Below are positions 37,131 to 52,205 of a stretch of DNA of 64,000 bases, in pieces. The notes beneath the pieces are model-generated. The model saw nothing but the letters and a program-made list of their open reading frames with translations. It did no database searches and had not been told where the DNA came from. This DNA is from Dioscorea cayenensis subsp. rotundata (lineage: Eukaryota; Streptophyta; Magnoliopsida; Dioscoreales; Dioscoreaceae), in the NCBI RefSeq assembly GCF_009730915.1, contig NC_052482.1:19374345-19438344 (forward strand), written 5' to 3'. The position numbers and the translations under genes are program-made. Numbering within the stretch: the first letter of the stretch is position 1; each line of letters starts with the position of its first letter.

Positions 37131-38138
37131 CATACAGACTTTTTTAAAAATTAATTATACTTCAAGTTATAATTTTTTTTTTCTTTTCGTAGCCTTTTGT
37201 TTTATTGGCAAGCTTGGTCCTATGCACGCCCACCCTCCCGGAACTTGCTAGTCTTGGGTGGGCTCGTTGGCAAGGCAAGCTTGCTTTGATGCCAACAAGC
37301 TATGTGAACCTCACCCGCTTCCCATAGGATTTAAAAAAATAATAATAATAGTAATAAAAATAAATAAATCACATCTATTAAAAATAAAACTGGAAAAAAC
37401 TTCACTTCCCACAGTCAAGTGAGATCTGTATGACCGGCAAGCTCACCCAACCCCTTTAAGTCATTTAGAGCTCATTGGGGTTGAGATTGGCTTGTTGATC
37501 GAACAAGCTCGTTAGAGCTCACGTAGGTATTTTTTAAGTTTATGGAGTTTCTTAAAACCGCAAGGATTTGGCCTAGCTCCATGCATACTCCTAATAGGCT
37601 CGGAAAATCCACTGGCAAGTTGAGAAGATGAAAAACAGGTAAAATAATAACCCACAAAATGAAAGAAGAATATATATATATATATTAAAAGACTCACTTG
37701 GTAAGGGGAAATTTATAGGAATTTTTAGAGATCTTTTGAAGCCTCTTAAGTACTATTCCCATATTAAAATAAACAAAAATGATTTGAAACAGTGCGTATA
37801 AAAAATAAAATAAAATGTACATATTCATACTGATAATTACCCTATTTTTAGCAACAGAAGAGAAGCTAAAATAGTGATAAATTTGCATTAATGTAATTGA
37901 AGTTACAGGTAAATTAGGAAAAGGGGAAAACTCTTGACTAGTTTAGAAAGTAAAATGCTCGTCAGCTAATTGTACATATTACAAAAGTACAAAGGCTTCC
38001 CTAGACTCAACTACTCAACAATGTAGAACATTCATCACTCTTAATTCTTTGGATAATCTCCCATGATAGACTGTACAACGCCGAGGCAAAACTGTGTAGG
38101 AGTTCTGGTTTTGTGCGTATGGACATGTAAATAAGATA
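37131..38138. other. intergenic DNA and LTN1 3' flank
   Basis: A patch at about 37195-37540 is richer in GC and repeats AAGCTTG and GAGCTC-like words, suggesting a decayed element. The part just below 38139 should hold the Listerin 3' UTR. No gene is supported. Confidence 0.45.
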
Positions 38139-41100
38139 TCAGAATGGCGTTTGACACAACGGACAGGTCGACTTGTGGGAAGTCGAGAACCACTTGTATA
38201 AGCAAGCCGAATGAAATTTGTGCTTGCAGGTCTTGCATGCTAGCCGAGGTAGGCTGTGATTCGCGGTATGGATGATGCTGTAGCAAATCGGGCACTCTTC
38301 AACTCCTTGGAACTCCTTGTCGAAATTACTCTTCCATATGCGAATTGCCTCCGCTATTGCACCATTCTGCACAGAAAAAGTCCGAAAAAGATACCGGTTA
38401 TGTCTCTTCAGCGCAAAAAGCAAATTCATTTGGAACATTTAGGTCAAGAAAACAATTCAAAAGTATAGAGGGAACACAGAAGGTTAAGGGTACCTGACTG
38501 CGAACAAAAGCGGATAAGGATAGCAACCATTTTCTTTGCTTCACTTCACTAATACCTAGACTCCTCGTGCACTCAACATCCACAGGCCGCAATGGATAGG
38601 AACTGGACAGGCGAATAACCAGATCCATTCCTGTCTCCTCCTTTTTGTAGGTAGCGATTATCTCATATGATGATTTGTTCACAGCAACAGAGAAGTTCTC
38701 GTCAGCGATAACAGCCTCTTTAACCTGCTTGACCAAAAAATAGAAAATCGCTAAATATCTTGCATTTATCAACATGCTGACACTTCATCCATGATGAATA
38801 ATTATTATGCTCTACATAATTCAAAAAATTTTTCTAAAGGTTGCTGTGTATACACTTTCTCAGCCATTGAAATTCTCTGAAAACAAATTAGTCAGATTAA
38901 TAGAAGATAGGAAAAAGCTGTAGGTCTTTAAGCTTGTAAACAGCCATACAGTAAAAGCAATTGCAAAAGTTCATTTCTGGTTTTGAGACTCTAAACTGTG
39001 ATAGAAAACTGATCATGCTCTCAGGCATTTATCAGCGAACACAGAGGGTAAACTATTATGATCATACCACAGCATAAATTTGAACTTTCAAAATGCAGCT
39101 TAGAAAATAAAATTCAGACAAAATTAGTTACCTGTGATAATTCATCTGAAAGGAGAGTTGGACTGCACCATGTTTTAGTGAAGAACTCAATAGAAGATGA
39201 CAGAGACCGATCACGCAAGCTAGTAAACCAATTGCGCACATAAGCAGGTAGAACGTGAATCATTAATCCATAGATAGAACCAGCAAGTGAAGCCATTTGT
39301 TCTGATCCAATAGGCCAAAGTGACTCCACACTAGACAGCATGGAACTTGAAGTTATAACTTGTTTAGCAAAATTAGCGGCCTTGGAGACTTCTACAGGAA
39401 GCTCAGCTTCCTTCTTTTTCATATTATTTGAACCCACCTTCAAAGGAATATGTTGAAATATACAATCTAATATCGTTGAAGTGACAAAATCTTGTATATA
39501 CTGAATCAATGTCTGCCTTGCTGATGAAGAAGTTGGTAGTGAATGAAGATTAGATAATAACAAAGCCCATGCAAGGAACACATTAACCTGCATAAAAGAA
39601 GTTTATGGCTTACTGTTACATTACAAATACACAGCAATCCCACAAAATAAATGAATGAAACATACTAAACCGACTAAGAGTATACATACCCTGTCTGGGG
39701 ATAGTAAATCCATCTGAAGAAGCTGAGCAGCAGGTTGCTGAATCAGACAAGACACCTCATCCCTCAAATCATATGATTCTTCAGAAGTTGACTCAAAGTT
39801 ATGTGGCATGACTGTCCCTTCGTCAGTGGTAACAATTCCTTCTGAATCTTTGTGTTTAAAAATGGACAATTGACATACAGGTTCTGTAGTAAGCAAACTA
39901 TAAGCAGCTAGCTGTAAGGAAGAATTTGGTTTGGGGGAAAATAAAATTGCATACAAAGAACTGACAGGGCCTTTGCTAAGACCCCATAGTTCCATGGATT
40001 GCATTGCTTTGATTCTAACATGAGAAGGTGATTTGCGAACAGAGACTGCAACTAACTCCCAAAAGTGACGATATGAAGATCGACTTAAGGCAATAATTGA
40101 TGAGGCTTCCTCACCCAATGATCCAGCAATGGCCTCAGTAACAGCAGTTGCAAAGAAGATGCGGAGAATACCTTCCATCATTTCATCTTTAAAATGCAGT
40201 AAAGACTGCAAGACCTCATTCATACACGCCTGTTCTACTTCAAATAACTTTGAGAAGACAGAGTATATAACCAAAGCAGTTGTACAAATGCTAATTTGTA
40301 ACGAGTCTATAGCCTGAATTGCAGCATCCAGCTCCTTCAGAAAAAGTTCTGACTTCTTGTTAGCTGTATACTTTGTTGCAACATCATCTATGTTCTCTGC
40401 TGCTTCCTCCATTGACAAAACTAACAATTTCATCCATTTAAGTGATTGAGCTAAAACAAAATTCCAGTCACCCACAGCAAACTCTTGCCAGCAATACCCT
40501 ATTGAAACTGCAGTTAGCTTTGCAAGTGTCATCTGAACAGGAAGTGAAGAAAATGTTCCATCATCAGCAGATGCAGTAGAGGATATCAATGAAGCATCAT
40601 CATCACACTGTTGCCTCCTAAACAAATTCAACAATAGTGTCTTCTCGGGATAGACATCATTTGAGAACTCAACTGTGAGCTCTCCCATACCTCCGGACAC
40701 ACTTAAAGGAAAACAAGATACCACAACTTGAATCCATTCGAGAACATCTGTCACATGATAAAATACATGTCACTAATTCATATACAGAAGAAAGACAGTC
40801 ATTACAGGTAAAACAGAAGTAGAAACATAAAAGGTAGTTGGCATTTTCACCTGGTCCTGTCTCTCCACAAGCAAAGGGTGGAAAAGAAAGGGCTGTCTCA
40901 AGCCAACTAAGAATATTCTTGTGCAGTAAATCTTCCTTTAAAGAAATGAGTGATGCATCTTTACAAGGTTCATGAGAGATGCAACTTTCAGAAAGCAATC
41001 GGGGAATTATAACACAGAGAACATAAGGAAGAATTCTCAGACAAGCTCTGTCTACAGGAGTAGAAGCATAAAGCTTATCTAAAACATGTGTAAGGATTGC

Positions 41101-44100
41101 TAAGGACTCACACTCTCCCCAGACCTTATCCTTCATAATTAAAGTCCATAGCAAGGACATAAGAGAACGCAAGAAAGGATCTTGAATGTTTTCTACCTCA
41201 TCATATGAAAGGGTCCATGCATTAAAAGAAATCCACTCGCAACTGGCTCCACTGACAAGGGAACCATCAAGTAATAACTTCAAAATTGAAAATACGATGT
41301 TTTCCCCAGGAGAAGCTAAATTTTCTGCAAATTTACTCAAAGAAGGTAAGAAAGAAGTTAAAGTGCTGCCACCTGGCCAATGCCATGTGCACAGTACTTC
41401 AGCAGCAAGCCATGCCCGAGAGTACGAAACTGAAGATGGAATTGGCTCAGTGGAAACTACTTCTGAGAAAATTGGAGTTTCAGTGTTGAAACCACCAATC
41501 ACTCTACTGAAGCCAAGACTACAGATGAGCTTGTCAACAAAAACAACAAAATTGTGATGCCTCAGTTCCTACACAAAAAAATGCAAGAAAAAAAAATCAA
41601 CCATCAAAATTTATATAAACATACAATTTATAGCAGACTGCAAATGCAGAACTTGTATCAAAATAGATGAAGCATAACAGACCAATTGCCTATGTGCAGA
41701 TGATTTACCGGATAGGTACCTATTAAACTAACTGCAACAAGGGAGAATATGATCATAGTATAATCAATTTTTTTAAGCCACAAGTAGATTTACAATGTCA
41801 AATATAATCTCATCTAATAGAAGTTGTTTTGAAAATATTAACAAAGATTGTAACAGATAATAGGACCAATAATGACATCTTTTAAGCCTGAAATTTCTGA
41901 AATTCCTGTACCACTGTGAAAATCTTAAAACAGAAGAAACTTTTTAATAAGGTTGTTAAACCAGACTAATAAACAATAAGGAACCAACAGAACTGATTAC
42001 TGATCAAATATTAGAAAAATAGTAGAGGTCAATGTGCATAGTGTTCTATATTGGTTCTTACATTGCTGGCTAGTGGTGTCTCCTGAAGTTGGACTATGGC
42101 TGGCATTTTAGCATCATTGTGCAATGGCTTAACCCACAAAGGCCAAGATCTGTCTTCACATAACAATTGATCCAAAATATTCTGTAACTCATTGTTATCT
42201 TGACATACAATGTTCAACATATCCAGTGCCCATTTGCCGCATAAAAAAGAAGTCCTGTTAGCTCTAAAGCCATTTGTCTCAAAGATGCAAAATCTCAGAA
42301 CCTGCGCCAAAATGCTTCCAATCTGCAATCGCCTGCAAGCACTGAGGCTTCCCCAGAAAGAAGAAGTTATTCCACAACGAAAAGCATGCAATTCCTTTCC
42401 AAAAGCCAACTTATCAATGACCCATTCTTGTTGATGATCAAAACTTACATTTCCAGATATCGGTGAACCCGTATCCACATCAGTCCCTAGAAATTCAACA
42501 TCTAGAGCTCCCTCTGATGCCATAATACATTCCCAGTCAATAATAAATAAAGCAGCTAATAAACTCGGCACCAGTCTGCAGTCCTCATCAAGGGTTCTTA
42601 AGCAAAAGATGCCGCCCTCTAGAACTTGCAGAGCAGCTCGAGCCATCTCAAGCTTGTCCGAGAAAGAGGAATCCAACATCTGAATTGACTCATCAAATTC
42701 AGCACAGAACAACAAAGAGCATGAAGTTCTTGCCCACTCAAAAGAAGACATGTGAAGCAATTCTACCAAACACCTTAAGGTTCCACTGAACATACATTTA
42801 ATAGCCTCTCCAGAGAGAAAGCAACTCTGATCATTCTCAGTTGAACCACCAAGCACAGCACTGTAGCAACATCGGATGATGAAATTAATGCAAGGGAAGA
42901 CACATAAACAAGTTTACATTTCAGTTAAAAGGATAAGTAATGAAGAGTGTTCACGGTAACAAAAGTGGAAGGATACTCACTTCCATCACAAAGTGCAAGC
43001 AAAAATGTTTTATCTTGAAACTTAGCCAACAACAAATAAAAACAGAAAAGAAAAGAGCACTTATAAATGAATATATTGGGCAATCTATTATTAGCCTCTT
43101 TTCTTATTTAAATCACTCGAGAACCAGACTGTACAACATTTAAAATTATGACATATTTATCGCATTTATAAATGACATCAGACAATACTCAGAACCCAGT
43201 TGCCAGGTCCACTCATGCGGGATACACAAACAGACATAAGAACATAACATGAGAAAGTCTCTCATTCATATATCAGTGGCTTTGCTGGCCACTACCTACA
43301 TTCCTATTTAAGGGCCTAGTTGATAAGTCTAAGGTTGAGCTGGCATATTTAAGGGCCCAGTTGCCAGGTCAACTCATGTGGGATACACTAAACAGACATA
43401 AGAACATAACATGAGAAAGTCTCTCATTCATATATCAGTGGCTTTGCTGGCCAGTGGCCACTACCTACATTCCTATTTTAGGGCCTAGTTGATAAGTCTA
43501 AGGTTGAGCTGGCATATGCTTCGAAAGAAAAATCAGTAATGAAAAGCATGGAAGCATTCCACTATTATAGATTAAAAAACAAGCAAAATAACAACCAGAT
43601 AATCCAAAAGATACTTCACTCCAAACCATAAAACCAAGCAGTTAATTCTCAAATATGGTGGCGGCGGACCAAATTTGCATTGCATTGTGTCACCAATGGC
43701 AACCTATTATTGCCGTAAAGGACAGAAATATGAAATATGAAAAGAGGTTCTCATACAACAGAAGAAAAAAAAATTATGCATGACATAATTGCCAATAAGT
43801 AATAGATGGAAGATATGCTATTTTACCGTAGAAAATGAGCATGTGAGGGACTTAAGCAAGAATGACAGGCAACAACAACTGCAGCTTTGTCTAGCAACTT
43901 GTGTTGCCAGTGCTCCGAGAGTGAACCCTTTTTTCCCTCAACTCCCGGCTTCTTGTTATCAATTCTTTTCCTAACTTTCTCAATAAGGAAAGAAAGAATC
44001 TCAATGTTATTATCAATGATAGAAGTATTGATGCCATCCATAGAGTAATTTTCCACATGTGTGGCATATCCAATGATTGAACACCATTGATCCGATAAAT

Positions 44101-47100
44101 ATTCATCCTGAATCAAATCAATCAACAGATCTAGTTTTGAACTGCAGGAGCGCTTCTGTCCATTCAAACACCAAGGAACAAATTCGTTCCTGAATATGTG
44201 CAAAAAAGTTATTGCCTTTGATTCAGTAACACCTTCATTTGCAGAACTGTTTATGTCCTGCTCCCCATGGTGAATATTGAGATATGATACTATTGTGCTA
44301 GGCCCAAATATTTTGACCAATGTGGACAAAAGTTTAACAGCATCTGGGGAGTCCTGCACTTAATAAAGGACAAACAGTTAATGCAGATCAAGCATATACT
44401 AGCAGAGTACAACTAGAACATTAGGCAAAGAGAACAAACTACTATACTCACCACATTTGATTCATGGCTTGCACACATTCTTTAATAATATATTTTATCA
44501 GAATCAGTTACAGACGTAAATCATGTAGCACTAGATAATCATTATCCTTGAGTATGTATTCTTTAGATGTCAAAACATACCTACACTAGTACATGATCTG
44601 CTATTATAACTTAAAGTTGAAAACTTAAGTAAAATTACATGGGCATCTATTAAGACCATCACTACATGTTGGCAAATTATGCTCTTTTGCAAAGATCTAA
44701 TTGCCAAGAAAAGGCTATGGATGCGACTAAATAATGCAGAAAAATGTGAGGGTACAGAAAAACTAGCCATGCAGATGATTTATAGTAATGCCAAGTAAAC
44801 AGGATGCCCAACCAACTCAAGAGGAGTTAGTGATCCACTTTCTCTCCGCATGTGGTGAGAAGTTCATGGTCTGTTGGTGCCCCAAAAAAAGATGTACAAA
44901 ACGGAGGAGAAAAGAAAGATGAAAGTTGAAGATGGAGCTAGGAGTTGCTAAGCATCTTTTGGCAGAATTTCACTAATAGGAAGACAATCTCAAAGGAAAT
45001 CCCTAGTAAATAAAAGAATGAAAAGGTGGCTTCATTGTTGTGGAATAAGAAAATTTTAATCTTTATGGCTACAACTCAAGCTAATGAGTTAAGGAAACCT
45101 TGAGAAGGATAGAAACATGGGCCATTAGCATGAGAAAAACAAATGTGTTAAAATAAACTTCAACTGTACTGAAAACAATTTTCAATAAGAAAGCAAGATT
45201 AAGAAGGAAGGATTGCAAGCAGACAAAGGAAGATTCAACCACCATTTGTCCAGCTGCTTGTGCTTTTGGAGTCGATCGGTGTAAAATTTAGATCAACCAG
45301 GCAGGAAAAACCTAATCTATCAGAAAACACAGTATTGAGAATGCAAGTATATTATGTAAGAGCCCACATGCCTCACATGCAAACTTACAAGTAAACTTGG
45401 TTGTAAGTAAATTTCATCAAAGTGTGCAATAACTTGATATAAGGATGATATTAGCAACACATCTAAAAAAATAGTGGCAACTAAAATACCATGAACACCA
45501 TACTCGCTGCCTTAACAATCATTTGACAATCAATACTAACTTGATTCTGCTGTAAAGAGCAGTAAACACATAGATTAAATATAAATTGACTACAATAAGT
45601 TGTAAGACAAAATACACTAATTGTTAAGCAAAAAACTTACCAAAGATTTAATTGCTTGGAAAGAGTTTGCAACCATTGGTCCAGCTAAACAACACAAAGG
45701 CCATGTTTCACCTTTCGGCAAGGCAAGCTCATCCAGTAACAAGAAAAAGTCTGCAATGCGCTGGACATTAACAGAAAAACCTGGTAAGTATTCACCTTGC
45801 TGAAAAATATCCAAACAATCCTTCAGAACAGATGTGCAGAATGCATTGAGCAGATCAATATCCTTTGAGGAAATATCCAATAAAATAGCAACAATGCATT
45901 TTCCCAATTCTTGAATGTGACTTCTTAAATTAGTATTAAGCATTATTGTTGATCTTTCATGAGGCACTGAAGTGGAACTTTCAGTAGAACAGGCTGATTG
46001 TTCGGATGAAGTCTGCTGTTGGTTTTTCGGGGCTACCAATGCAATATAATCATGCCATAAAAGTCCCACAAGAACATCATTTAAAAGACATGAAGGGAGA
46101 GAGAAGCCATCTTCCCCAACAGAATATCTGCATATAAACAACACAACACCGATCAAGACATTACAAAAATGCTGACATCTAGACAATTCTATTCAAGAAG
46201 CTCAAATGAACACCTCGTCGGATGATATAACACCCAAAGGAAACATTCTTTAAATGCCTTGAAAAGAGCAAGACCATCTGCAGCCAAGGCCTGCACTGTA
46301 TTTCTTCCTTCCCACAGATGCTTAAAAAATTTGAACACAAATTGCTCTCCAATAGCAGCTTTAGAAGGTATGGAATCTAAAAACAGTACTAGCACAGGGT
46401 ATGAAATCTGCTGTGAACCATAACATCCACCACTCAAGAAATGCCAAAACCGATTTAAGACGACTTTCTCAACATTGCAGTGAGACCAACCTTCTGGAAT
46501 ATTTCGGGAGAAAAGCAGTATCATGTCCCACATGGTTGAATGGCATGATGCATCCTTTTCATTAAAGGCACCGAGTATAGCAGCAGAAAGTGTCTTCATG
46601 TTTCCCTCATTAAAAACTTGAGGAATGTGTTTGATGAAACTAGCAAGAATTGAATAAGTAGCAGAACGAACATCGGGGTTTTTAGACTTAAGAAATTCAA
46701 GAAAATACTTATGTGAAGAGAACATTTGTTCAGCATGAGATAAAAGTTTTGCCCTGGCCTTTGAATTAAGCCTTTGGTCTGCATCAGCATTTTTCAATTC
46801 ATCATTTTGTGTTGTTCCAAGTAACACATCAGTCAAACCTGCAGCTGCAACTAATGATGAAGCAATCACCTGGGTGAATAAGAAAACTTGAGATAATTAG
46901 TGCATAGAGACACTTAACATTGCCAGAACCGATATGGAGAGCAACAATCACATGCATTTGCTATAACTAACAGCATAACAACATTAAGAAAAGAGATGTC
47001 GAAGTATGATGAATATAACACATGCTTCATAAACAGGAATAAGGGCAATAATCTATATCTTGCTTGACTATAGAATTGATTTATCAACAGAAACTCTCTT

Positions 47101-50100
47101 TTATCATCACCAAAGAAAATGAAACTAATAAGGCATCCATCAGAACACATTTATTTATTTTATCCAACAAACAAGGAAAAGAAGAAAAGATAAGCACCCT
47201 CACACCAAGATAGCTGTAGATAGTGGGAAAATGTGCCATCAACAAAATGTTCTTTATGTAGGTCTCACTACGCTAGACACTGTCAATTTATACAGTTTAT
47301 AACCTACTTTAACGGTTCAAGAGTTGTACCAAGATCTACATAGACTACATTATATTCCATGAAAATATATGCATAAGAACATTAAAGCAATAAATAATTC
47401 AAAACAAAAGAGAGAATAAATATCATTTCATTCTAATGAAAGACTTGTTGAGCATGGCAATGTAGCAACAAGTGACTAAGAGGGGAGATGAGGGAGAGAG
47501 GGACATACACGTTTGTGTATTTCTTCCATCTCATCCAAAGGTGTCGCTTTATCAGACATAGATTGCGGTGTCAGCTTCAGGTTTTCATCCAAATATAGAA
47601 AAATCTCACTAATGCATAGAGCCAATGCCTCCAATCTTTTCTCTTGTGCAGGAAAAACAACCTGTCACCAAAATAAAGTCATCAACTTTAAAGTTGCTTG
47701 TATCTAGCTAATGACAACCTCGGCCTGTAGAACTATATCACATGTATTAATATAAGGCAAATTCAGGTTAGCAAGGAAACCAGAAAAATTGAAAACCTGA
47801 ATCAAACAGAAAAATTCAATTAACTGAACTAGTCAGTCTGGGTTCAGGTCAGACCAATAAAAAACCTGGTTTTTCACATTCAGGTATGGGTCGAGTAAAA
47901 GAAAATCAGGCCAAATACCTAACCCAAACTAATCATAACATAATACTATCATATAATATATATATATATATATATGTATACGTATAAGTTAAAAAGTTAA
48001 AAACCTATTTTTTCGTGATTATATTTCCATATAAAATTTGTATTTGTATACTCTATGAATGAGTTCAAAAATATTTTTATTTTTTCTTTTATTCTTGATT
48101 TTATTTTAAACTTGTAATCAATTTGGTTTTATTAGATTATAGATTTTATTTAAATTTTGCAACTATATAATATTTTTTTCTAAGATAATTTTTCAATTGT
48201 TTAATCTTTAATATGAAATTTATTTGTATTTTATGGACTACAGATATTTTAAAAAAATTGTTTTGAATGTAATTAACTTTTAAAAAAAATAATTTAAAAA
48301 TACAAGAAAAATGGGTTCATGTAGGGGTCGGGTTCAGGTTGGGTACACAACCTAAAAACCCTGTTACCTGATAGGATTTGGTTAGGTTCGGGTCAGATTT
48401 TCTAAAACCCAAAAGGTTTGGGTCAGGGTCAAACTTTTCATGGTTTGGATCGGGTACTTGACCTATGCTAACCCCTACGGAGGCAAAGAGACAACTCAAA
48501 CATTTTGGAATGAATAGCTTGGAGATTTGCTAAATTGTAGAGCAAGCCAGGGACTCACAACCGAACAAACTGTTCTTGATTCGAGGAACATCACCAGAAT
48601 AAATAAATAAATAAATAACACAATCAAACAGTGTGTTCCATTACTAAAATAGCAAACCTCTAATGACCGTCTAGCAGCTTGAGAAACCTCTGGGATTGGA
48701 TCAAATTGGGAAAACCACCACGGTCCCATCAATGACTTTAGATGAGGAGCCAATCCTTTCCTGAAGAATGTGATGTTCACAAACAAGTAACAATGCTTGC
48801 TAAATTTATGAGTAAGAGGTTGACCAGAATATAGCATGCTACAAGCAAGCACTAAACAATATGGATTTGTTTTCAGAAAAGAACATATTGTATTTATACG
48901 GACAACATAAATTATCCCAAGTACAGGCACTCTAAATAAGGCTAACTACACTTTAAAGTTATATTACACATGCTCTCAACAAAGAGTACACATTTGCATA
49001 TAATCTTTTGATAACAGAGTTAGAAACAAATTGACTATGTACAGTTGTTTCTCACAACAATGTCATTGAATTAAAAGAGCCATTATAAGTATGAAGCATG
49101 AAAATAACTCTTGCCAAAATTTACTACAAAAGTAAAATCATTCTTTGCTAGGCAGGAAAATCAACTATGTTATCTTCTTAGGCATATACAAAATGTGCAA
49201 AGAAAAAAAAACACTGGCATGATTAGTATGAAGGGGCAGTGGATCTTGTAAAAAATATATTACCAAAGCATATTCAGTATTTGAAAGGATGGCGAGGTCA
49301 AATTATATTATCTTCTTAGGCATGTACATGACATTAAAGAAATCAAAAGGCATAGATGAAATGTCTTCACACCTGAGAATGGTCACAAGACTAGTCATGG
49401 TCTCATGGGTTGCTCGTCGAACCTCTTGATTGTAGTCAAGCAAAAGTCTCCTATATTCAAATGTCTATACAACAAATTAACCAAATTCATCAGACATAGA
49501 ATCCTATATAATCCATTTACAAGAATGTGATCAAAATTAAGTTGTGTAGTTGAGCCGGATCCAATCAGGAGAAGGCTAATAAACTTCTTTGTGTTCAGAA
49601 AGTTCTGAGAACATGTGAAATTAGGACATCCAGAAGCATGCTGAACAGAAAAGCAGAGGAGAACATGATTTAACAGCCATAACTAGTTGTCCTTTGCTAA
49701 CATTTTGTAGACAGAGAGAAACAGCAGAGCTTCGAGAGACTAAAATAAGAGAAGTAAAGAGTTCGCAGTTGACCATAATTACTACAGGGGAAAGATAGGT
49801 GCTTCCAAAAGAAAGTCAATATTACAATTTATAAAAATATACGTTGAAAGTGCTGACGCCAACTCAGCAAGTCAACATTAACCGTTTAATCATTCAGATG
49901 AATCACAAGAAGAAAAAAGATAAAAATATGCAGCATGTGCTCACACTGTAGGATGAAATTATTTAGCTTTCATGTTAATGCCATAAACTTTGAAGCAGAG
50001 ATAATTAACGTAATTGTCTTTTATTGTCAAACAAGGGATGACGTCCGTGAAATAAAAAAAATGGGGATGAAAAAAAAAATCAGAAGTAGCAAAACCAAGG

Positions 50101-52096
50101 TGAAAGACAAGATTGAATTCCAGTGTAGGATGGAATTGGTCTGGCTATAAAATTGGCACACAATAATCAATGGTAGTTTAATCCTCAAACAAAAAATAAT
50201 GATCACCTAAAATACCGACCACCCAATCACATCAGGAAATGAAAAGACGACAACAATGCAGAATTAACGTGGCAAAGTTACAAATGAAATTACCCATCGC
50301 GGAACTATCTGCACAATTTCTTCTCCAGGCCTTTGCTTAAAAAGAGAGGATAGTGATGTCAAAGCTTTAAGCTGCATGCAATATGCGAGCAGAAATTACA
50401 CGACAGATCATAAGTAAAGATGAAAAATAAAATAAAATAAAATTCATATCCTCTTTTCCACATAGAAGAATAAAAAACTGAACTTCAGAAAATGCAGGCT
50501 GGAAGGCTGAGCATGCATGAAAAAGAAAAAATGACGATAAAATTAGAAGATCACAGGTGAGTATAGTAACTAAGCATAGTAGGTTTCAGATGGTCCTCGA
50601 TGCTTGAGAAAATCATCTATTATGTGACAATTGAAAAAAACAAACAGAAGGCAAGAAAAAAAAATTCAGAAAACGATTATAGTGACAAATACAGGTTACT
50701 TTTTACCATGCTTATTTATCCATGATCAAGAAAAGGAACATATACAAGCATTAAGCCTCTATTTATGTTCAAAAGGACCATCCATCCAATTTGGCACAAG
50801 CAAAACCTCATTGTATCTCTATATTCCATTCCATAAATATCAACAAATTCAAGTAAAAGAGTCTTTTCAACTTTAGTCTTAGAAATCACAAGAATCTCAG
50901 CGGTTAAATCTGAGTCTGGTGTTGATCAGTGGAGAGACATAGAATTATTGGAAGGTGAATTACCTTTGTTGTGGGATCCTTCCGTCCAAGCCTCTTTAAG
51001 TGTAATGCTACTTCAGCATCCACATCCTGCATGCGATAGTTTGATCTTAGTTTGACCAAAGGAAAAGAATCTTTGAAGAAACTAGCACAACTCATTTTCC
51101 TTTGATATTTCAAAAGAAGAGGCAGCATATTAGAGTCAACATAACCACCGAAAAGAATATTATAATTGAAAAAAAGAAAAAGAGAGGACAAATGATGAAT
51201 TACCACATTTATCCACAGTAAGTGGAACATGCTGACAATAAAATCTTTGCCAATTAAATAGTAAACAAACTAATGAGAAAAAAAAAATCCAACAAATATT
51301 CAGCCATCAACACACACAAAGCTAAAAAAAGATTCAAAGGCCTTCCAGCCAATGAAGAATTTTTCTTCAGGAAAAGAAAACAATACTACATTGGAGGTAT
51401 TCTTCTTGGACGAGTAAATGGAATTTCAATATGCAATTGATTTTAAAATTATTTTGAGAGATTTTTGACTAAAAACAGTTGCTTTAAATGGTATTGTTCA
51501 TGCTGCTAGTGTTTGTATAGTTCTTCACTATTCGGTTGAAAATTCTCAAGATTTATCATTCATGCCCTTACTGTAGTTTTTAACACTAAATATCTCAAAC
51601 TAGATTCATGATGACATTGCTCTAATTCTATCTACAGCAAACAACTAAAGAACATACCTTTCTAAAACCAACAGCTGTAGCTAATCAATATGTAAAATCA
51701 CCAAATAAACAGAAAGAACAAGAGATAAAAAAGAAGAAAAAAACTAAATATTAATGATAAATAGTACAGAAACATACCAAAGAAGGAGCCCCACCCTCCA
51801 CTGATGAAGAAGAAGAAGTATCGATCTTAGAGCTTCCAAGATACCCGCCGAAACCAACAGTAGAAGCACCAGGAGGCAACAGAGATGCAGCCAAGCTGTA
51901 AATTTTTTCCAAAAAAAATCAATAGCAAAACAAGAGAAATACCACAAGCCGGATACTCAAATCCAATGAATGGCGGCGCAAAAAGAAGCAAAATCAAAGC
52001 GTAAAGAACACAAAATCAAGAAAGAACTGAAAAAAAGTACCTGCTGCTGGATGGGCGGCTCTTGCTTCTGGTGCCATCTCCCTTCTGCTTCCCCAT
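38139..52096 (-). CDS. LTN1: Listerin E3 ubiquitin ligase, 16 exons
   Basis: E3 ligase of cytosolic ribosome-associated quality control; it ubiquitinates nascent chains stalled on 60S subunits. Exons: 52096-52041, 51895-51778, 51026-50964, 50371-50294, 49464-49373, 48760-48658, 47661-47509, 46869-46214, 46127-45641, 44353-43827, 42860-42062, 41568-40851, 40747-39690, 39587-39132, 38724-38494, 38366-38139. Introns are GT-AG and phases fit, giving 1,940 codons, close to the plant family's length. The N-terminus [19 protein letters not shown] and the following [10 protein letters not shown] are family hallmarks; the nearby segment around DPTTK starts the HEAT-like array. The C-terminus has a RING-variant: CPIC (from 1890), CKTC, H, H..C, CPLC (to 1936), ending four residues later, as in all listerins. 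The frame is intact. Several introns contain repeats. Confidence 0.93.
43195..43520. repeat. 161-bp tandem duplication in LTN1 intron
   Basis: Two adjacent copies starting CCCAGTTGCCAGGTC (43195 and 43356) share long identical stretches including AACATGAGAAAGTCTCTCAT. They differ by a few substitutions and a short insertion in copy 2 (CCAGTGG). It lies between exons 10 and 11, so it does not touch the coding frame. Confidence 0.85.
47762..48479. mobile_element. hAT-like nonautonomous element in LTN1 intron 6
   Basis: About 718 bp between AAGGCAAA (47754-47761) and GAGGCAAA (48480-48487), an 8-bp repeat with one mismatch. The termini pair as inverted repeats: left AGGTTAGCAAGG, right in reverse complement GGGGTTAGCATAGG. 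GC-rich ends carry GGGTC/GGGTT words and an AT-rich centre has no frame. It lies between exons 7 and 6 of LTN1 and is spliced out. Confidence 0.55.
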
Positions 52097-52205
52097 TTGA
52101 AACCCTAGAAAAGCAATCGCGCTGGAGAATGATGCAAGGGATCGTCCAAGAAGACGACTCGAGAGAGAGAAGGAGAAAAACGGATGGTAATACGTCTAAT
52201 AAAGA

